The notes under the pieces are model-generated. The model was not told where the DNA came from. It made no database searches and saw only the letters and a list, made by a program, of their open reading frames with translations. DNA of 64,000 nt. It comes from Chryseobacterium cheonjiense (GTDB lineage: Bacteria > Bacteroidota > Bacteroidia > Flavobacteriales > Weeksellaceae). Each line of letters opens with the position of its first letter. The stretch's first letter is position 1. A program made the translations under genes and the position numbers. The stretch is from positions 2,106,502-2,170,501 of the forward strand of contig NZ_JABBGF010000001.1 of the NCBI RefSeq assembly GCF_012927265.1, read 5' to 3'. Shown here one piece after another: positions 60,125 through 64,000 of this stretch.

Positions 60125-60281
60125 TGAAAAATGTTTTTTAAAATAAATAATTGTCAGGCGATAAAATTGTAGCCAGAGATCAGGATGCTTCGACAAGCTA
60201 ATCAAGACATTCCGGAATTCTAAGGCATTTTATTTAAACTGATTTATTAATGATCTTAGCAATAACTTTGATGATTTCAGA

Positions 60282-60665
60282 TCAATCCAAAATGAGTGTA
60301 ATATTTTTATGTGATTCAATAATTTCAATTAAAATTTCAAATAAGGTCTGCCCGTTTCCTTCAGCCAGATCATCCAGTTTTTCCTGAATCAATTTTATGT
60401 TAAAAGGCTTTCCCTGCAGGATTTTATTTTCGTAAAATTTTTTAGTTACCTCAAAACCTAATTCTTCTTTAGACTTTTGGGAATGTTTCCATATAATTTC
60501 GCCCTGAAAACCATATAAGATGTCATTGAACCCATCCAGTGTTCCGATCTTCCAGTCTTCATCCTTCATGAAAAGTCCGGAAACCTCATTGTAAAAACCT
60601 TCCAGGGTCGAAAAATGACTGCCATTGATGACAGTCATTTCATTTTTATTGTTTTGCTTTTTCAT
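60282..60665 (-). CDS. Barstar family protein (ribonuclease inhibitor-like), no barnase nearby
   Basis: A 127-residue protein of the barstar fold. The segment IGTLDGFNDILYGF keeps Asp44 and Asp48, spaced like barstar's Asp35 and Asp39 that block barnase; the C-terminal helix and strand (NGQTLFEILIEIIESHKNIT) match too. Barstar neutralises secreted RNases such as barnase. No RNase toxin gene lies in the window, so it is an orphan immunity gene or protects against relatives' toxins. It is 58 bases downstream of the cluster at 60724-63976 on the same strand. Confidence 0.85.
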   Translation of the reverse strand: MKKQNNKNEMTVINGSHFSTLEGFYNEVSGLFMKDEDWKIGTLDGFNDILYGFQGEIIWKHSQKSKEELGFEVTKKFYENKILQGKPFNIKLIQEKLDDLAEGNGQTLFEILIEIIESHKNITLILD

Positions 60666-60723
60666 TTATTTATTATAAAACTTATTTATAATGAACACTT
60701 CTCTTTAAAATTACAAAAATACG

Positions 60724-62244
60724 TTATTCGAAAATAGGTATAGATTTTAAATCATGAATATAGATTGTATCATTTCCCGAAATTGTAAAGCTTTCCTTAT
60801 TTTTTTCAAAAAGCAGTTTAGAATAATCCGACTTTTGATATTGGTAATATTTTTCTATACTCTTCGGATTTGCTTTAAAAACGAAACTAATGACAGTGTC
60901 AATTTTTAAATTTCCCGTTAACTTTCCATTGATCTTATCCATGATCTGAAGCTCTGCCTCTGCATTAGGCTTCGGATTCAGGGCAGGAATTGCGGTCTGT
61001 GGAATCTGCTCTGTTACGAGTTCCTGTTCCGGTTCATTATAAACGGTTATTTTTTCAGGCTCCTTAAAAAACTGAAACCATGCTAATCCTGAAATTGCAG
61101 CCAGCAAAAGAACGGAAAGGATGAGTGTTGCTATTTTAAAAACATTGGAATGTACAACTTCGTTTTCTTTCCGATCGGAACCAATATAATTAGAACGAGA
61201 ATATACCGGAATCTCACGTTCGCGCATCGGTTTTGTTTGTGAAATTGATTCCAGATCAGATATTCCTAAATTTCTGATATTTTCCAGGAAGCTGCTTCTG
61301 CTCACATTGTAAGATTGCCTGATTTTATTTAACGTAATGCTGTCAGCTGTTTTCAACTGATTTAAAAATTCATCAATTTTCTGAGAAAATCTATAGTAAA
61401 CATCATTTAGCTGGTATAAATTTTTTTCAGACTCTTCTATTCTTTTACCATTTGCAGCGTGCAGTTCCTTATTTTTTTCTATTTTGGACTTAAAATCTTC
61501 ATAATTCTGTTTTTTAGAACTATCTAATTTTATTTTTTCATTTTCAAATTCATTAACTGCCTCCTGAATCTGACGTTTTCTTTCTTCAGCAAGTTTACTG
61601 ATTTCATTTTCAAAACCGTCTCTCTGAACAAACTGAAAGATGTTTTTCTGACGCACAAAGTTTGCGATTTCTGAACTTTCCGTGAAATAAATTGTATCAA
61701 ATACATTCAAAAGATCCACCGATCTCTTTAAAATCGTTTGCAATGCTGCGGGCTTTGTTTCACAATATACCATCAATTGACGGTTTGTGTTTCTTGCAGA
61801 ATTTAAACTATCTATTTTCTTTAGATTAAAATCTATTTTATCAAAATCCGCAAGCTTATTAACGGAGAAATTTTCAGAGTGATTTACCATAAGTGTATCA
61901 TTCTGCACGTTTCTGCTGACCAGATTAACGTGAAATTCATTTAGATACCGAATGGTAATATTTTCATCGGCAATTTCATCTACAAACATTATACTTGAGC
62001 CGATAAAAGATCCCTCTCTAGCCGAAGTCGGTTCTTTAGCGTAGGTATAAACGGTATAGGTAATCATATAAGATCCGTCTTTATATTCCTTGCGTAAGGA
62101 ATATAATTTGCTGTCCGGATAGATAAGTATAGATCCCCTTATATCTAAAGTTTTTATTGCTACGGGGGTTCCGGCAAAGAATGTCTGGGTAAAACCATTG
62201 GGATTTCCAAAAGTTCCAAATGCAATTAAATTAACACTGCTCAT
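60724..62244 (-). CDS. Membrane-anchored coiled-coil protein of the GTPase cluster
   Basis: A 506-residue protein I do not recognise. It starts at ATG 62244, overlapping the GTPase stop by one base (TAATG); an open extension to 62277 would overlap further. Residues 1-160 are beta-rich (SSVNLIAFGTFGNPNGFTQT). Residues about 215-320 are a long coiled coil (ISKLAEERKRQIQEAVNEFE and EKNKELHAANGKRIEESEKN). Residues about 370-400 are one membrane helix (ATLILSVLLLAAISGLAWFQ), and the last 100 lie on the far side with a Pro/Glu linker. It may link the GTPase to the membrane. Confidence 0.8.
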   Translation of the reverse strand: MSSVNLIAFGTFGNPNGFTQTFFAGTPVAIKTLDIRGSILIYPDSKLYSLRKEYKDGSYMITYTVYTYAKEPTSAREGSFIGSSIMFVDEIADENITIRYLNEFHVNLVSRNVQNDTLMVNHSENFSVNKLADFDKIDFNLKKIDSLNSARNTNRQLMVYCETKPAALQTILKRSVDLLNVFDTIYFTESSEIANFVRQKNIFQFVQRDGFENEISKLAEERKRQIQEAVNEFENEKIKLDSSKKQNYEDFKSKIEKNKELHAANGKRIEESEKNLYQLNDVYYRFSQKIDEFLNQLKTADSITLNKIRQSYNVSRSSFLENIRNLGISDLESISQTKPMREREIPVYSRSNYIGSDRKENEVVHSNVFKIATLILSVLLLAAISGLAWFQFFKEPEKITVYNEPEQELVTEQIPQTAIPALNPKPNAEAELQIMDKINGKLTGNLKIDTVISFVFKANPKSIEKYYQYQKSDYSKLLFEKNKESFTISGNDTIYIHDLKSIPIFE

Positions 62245-63206
62245 TAATTTGTAAAACTGAATTTTATACGTTCCCAAAAAGTTCCTTCATAATTTAGCGG
62301 ATAGCCTACAATGCTTTCATAAAGCCATTCTGATAATTTCTGTGCTCTTTCTAAGTTGAGTATGGTTACCTGGTTAGTCTCTTCGTTAAGCTCCCCTACC
62401 GTATAAAATGTTTTTGCCAGCCCGTAGGTATCCATTGCTGTAGAAGTCATCGGCAGTCTTTCTTCAATAAAATTATCCAGTTCAATCGACGCTTCTACAT
62501 TCGCTCTTCCGGATTTATCCCATTTCGAGATAACCAGAATAATGTTTACGGATTTTAATTTTTTCTCATACTTTTCAAGTTTATTTAGAAACGTATTGAT
62601 TAATATATCATCTTTGTGTGCACTCTCATAGCTGGTTACAATAATAAATGTAAGAGGAAGATTAGCTGAAAGATAGGTTTCTATGCTGCTGTGATAGCTC
62701 CCGCCACGCTTTATTTCATTGTGATTTTCTCCCGAGGTTTCCAGAAAAGTCAGATTAATGGGATTTACTTTTTTTGATTTATTATTAGGTTCAAAGATGA
62801 GGTCCAGTCTGGTAACCTGATCTTTCACTGTTCCCGCAGGCAAGACCCCTTTACTAATATTTTCAAAGAAATCATAAAGGAGGCTTTCTGCTTCCGCTGT
62901 ATTGGGGGTACCTATCTTTGGTCTTATAACCCCTGCTTTCGACCTCAGATAGTAAAGCATGGTTGCTAAAATAACGGATTTTCCGGAAGAAGCTGTTCCG
63001 AAAAAAAACACAAAATTGCTGTCTTTGTTTTTGATTTCCGAAACATTACCCTTCGCAATAGGAACAAAATGGTCATTTATAATTTCCTTATTATGATCTA
63101 AAGATAGAGGCTTTAGCGCTTCTTCATCTTCAAAAGTTAAAGGTTTAAGGACTTCCTGATCCTTATCAAAAGATAAGGGTTTCAAAGGTTCATTTTCCCA
63201 TTCCAT
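62244..63206 (-). CDS. P-loop GTPase-like protein with N-terminal LKPL repeats
   Basis: A 320-residue P-loop NTPase. Residues 8-41 hold three short repeats (LKPLSFDKDQEV, LKPLTFEDEEA, LKPLSLDHNKEI). The Walker A motif is GTASSGKS (residues 70-77). A switch-II-like LTFLETSGEN has Glu where classical GTPases have Asp, and SKWDK fits the G4 (N/T)KxD motif, so guanine nucleotide use is likely but not proven. It resembles TRAFAC-type GTPases of bacterial conflict or signalling gene sets. It lies between two membrane proteins, 14 bases after one and overlapping the start of the other. Confidence 0.83.
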   Translation of the reverse strand: MEWENEPLKPLSFDKDQEVLKPLTFEDEEALKPLSLDHNKEIINDHFVPIAKGNVSEIKNKDSNFVFFFGTASSGKSVILATMLYYLRSKAGVIRPKIGTPNTAEAESLLYDFFENISKGVLPAGTVKDQVTRLDLIFEPNNKSKKVNPINLTFLETSGENHNEIKRGGSYHSSIETYLSANLPLTFIIVTSYESAHKDDILINTFLNKLEKYEKKLKSVNIILVISKWDKSGRANVEASIELDNFIEERLPMTSTAMDTYGLAKTFYTVGELNEETNQVTILNLERAQKLSEWLYESIVGYPLNYEGTFWERIKFSFTN

Positions 63207-63220
63207 ATTTTATATTTCTA

Positions 63221-63976
63221 TTAGATTATTGTTTTTCCACTGCGTTTACTTGTAAAAATGCTTTCACTGCTGTTCCCCGCATTTCTGTTATTTTCTGCAG
63301 GCATCAAAAGAATGATAAACATAATACCGAAGTCTAACAATATGCAACCTGCTAAAACGACCAGCTGAAACATTCCGAAATTTTTGATGGCATGACTAAA
63401 AGCATATCCTATTTTTCCCACTTCCTGAGTTTCCGAGTGGGTTGGCTCAAACTTCAGTTTATCCTTCCCCAAAATAGATTCTGCTTTGGTGCCAAGGCGA
63501 TTATATTCAGTTAAAGATTTATCAATCTGTCCCTGGGCCATTAAGTTTATTACATCAGGATTCATTTGCAAGAGATTTTGAATTTCTTTATTCCATCGTA
63601 AAGAAGCGCTGTTAATATCACTCATTAAATTTTTCTCTTCAGGCGTAAGATTATAAACCATTTGTACAATCTGCTCTTCCATTCTGTCGGCAAGATCAGC
63701 ATATCCGTCAGGAGTTTCACTAATGGGCGTAAGGGGCGTTACTTTTTTGCCTATCATTTTTTCAATTCTTGCAATAATCTGTCTTGCTTCCGGTCCTATC
63801 CCTACATTTTTAGGATCACTGATCTGAATTTTCAACAGGTTCAGCTCACTGCGGATTGCCTGTCTTGTTTTAGCATCCGGAACAGAATAATTTAGTTTAG
63901 ATTCAACATCCGTTTCCAGAGCACTGAACTTTTCATTAACACTGCGTAGCTCAGTTGTATAAATATCGGTTCTCAT
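63221..63976 (-). CDS. Helical protein with one C-terminal membrane anchor, first gene of the GTPase cluster
   Basis: A 251-residue protein I do not recognise. It starts MRTDIYTTELRSVNEKFSAL with an extended helical region (residues 1-75, 95-165) and a proline-rich joint at 80-90 (TPLTPISETP). A single membrane helix lies at residues 200-227 (FQLVVLAGCILLDFGIMFII). The tail is short and basic (KRSGKTII). The GTPase gene follows 14 bases on, same strand. Only 24 bases precede its ATG in the window, so its promoter and any upstream partner genes are out of sight. Confidence 0.8.
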   Translation of the reverse strand: MRTDIYTTELRSVNEKFSALETDVESKLNYSVPDAKTRQAIRSELNLLKIQISDPKNVGIGPEARQIIARIEKMIGKKVTPLTPISETPDGYADLADRMEEQIVQMVYNLTPEEKNLMSDINSASLRWNKEIQNLLQMNPDVINLMAQGQIDKSLTEYNRLGTKAESILGKDKLKFEPTHSETQEVGKIGYAFSHAIKNFGMFQLVVLAGCILLDFGIMFIILLMPAENNRNAGNSSESIFTSKRSGKTII

Positions 63977-64000
63977 AAACCTTGTATATAGTGCATTGAA

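Overview
The window looks like chromosomal DNA of a Bacteroidota bacterium, most likely family Weeksellaceae and close to Chryseobacterium. The pointers are AT-rich DNA, gliding-motility genes (gldF, gldG), two large exported enzymes with type IX secretion sorting domains, Bacteroidota promoters of the TAnnTTTG (-7) kind with weak Shine-Dalgarno signals, a PER-like class A beta-lactamase, and many short interspersed repeats between genes. No rRNA, tRNA, CRISPR array, IS transposase or phage module was seen.

Layout. 1-3.1 kb: the end of an ECF sigma factor operon and an exported S9 peptidase. 3.2-10.9 kb: a run of small minus-strand enzymes and binding proteins (DoxX, four SRPBCC/VOC-type pairs, an SDR oxidoreductase, DinB) ending at a Crp/Fnr regulator; it holds one alpha/beta-hydrolase broken by a single in-frame stop. 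11.3-14.3 kb: an AraC regulator, an AT-rich HNH endonuclease with a small partner, and an unrecognised 220-residue protein. 14.5-17.5 kb: gldG, gldF and hemJ. 17.7-30.5 kb: a MORN-type lipoprotein, kbl, an M1 peptidase, dacB, priA, then glycan catabolism (beta-mannosidase, glycosylasparaginase) with a GxxExxY gene and cutC. 30.6-36.0 kb: a sulfur module (split YeeE/YedE pair, CstB-like MBL-rhodanese protein, TauE/SafE exporter, Crp/Fnr regulator), with a shared operator-promoter before two of its genes and a repeat array of about 200-bp units. 36-49 kb: beta-hexosaminidase, DUF4197 protein, a CoA-transferase whose two subunits are separated by an ABC exporter, a T9SS metallophosphoesterase, rplS and a GH5 glycosidase. 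49-53 kb: beta-lactamase, a small exported protein, 3-hydroxybutyryl-CoA dehydrogenase, a polytopic membrane protein, and small conserved proteins. 53.7-58.7 kb: pheT, a repeat-rich gap, dnaN and dgkA. 58.8-64 kb: two exported small proteins, a gamma-glutamylcyclotransferase-like protein, an orphan barstar and a three-gene cluster built on a P-loop GTPase that runs to the window edge.

How it fits together. Housekeeping genes (priA, dnaN, pheT, rplS, hemJ) are interleaved with surface or periplasmic degradation of peptides and glycans and with sulfide/thiosulfate handling. The most promising unexplained items are the GTPase/coiled-coil/membrane-protein cluster with its adjacent barstar, a family of interspersed hairpin elements (three copies, one with a perfect 23-bp stem next to dnaN), and the duplicated operator-promoter of the sulfur module. 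Assignments rest on reading motifs and on family knowledge; no database search was run.
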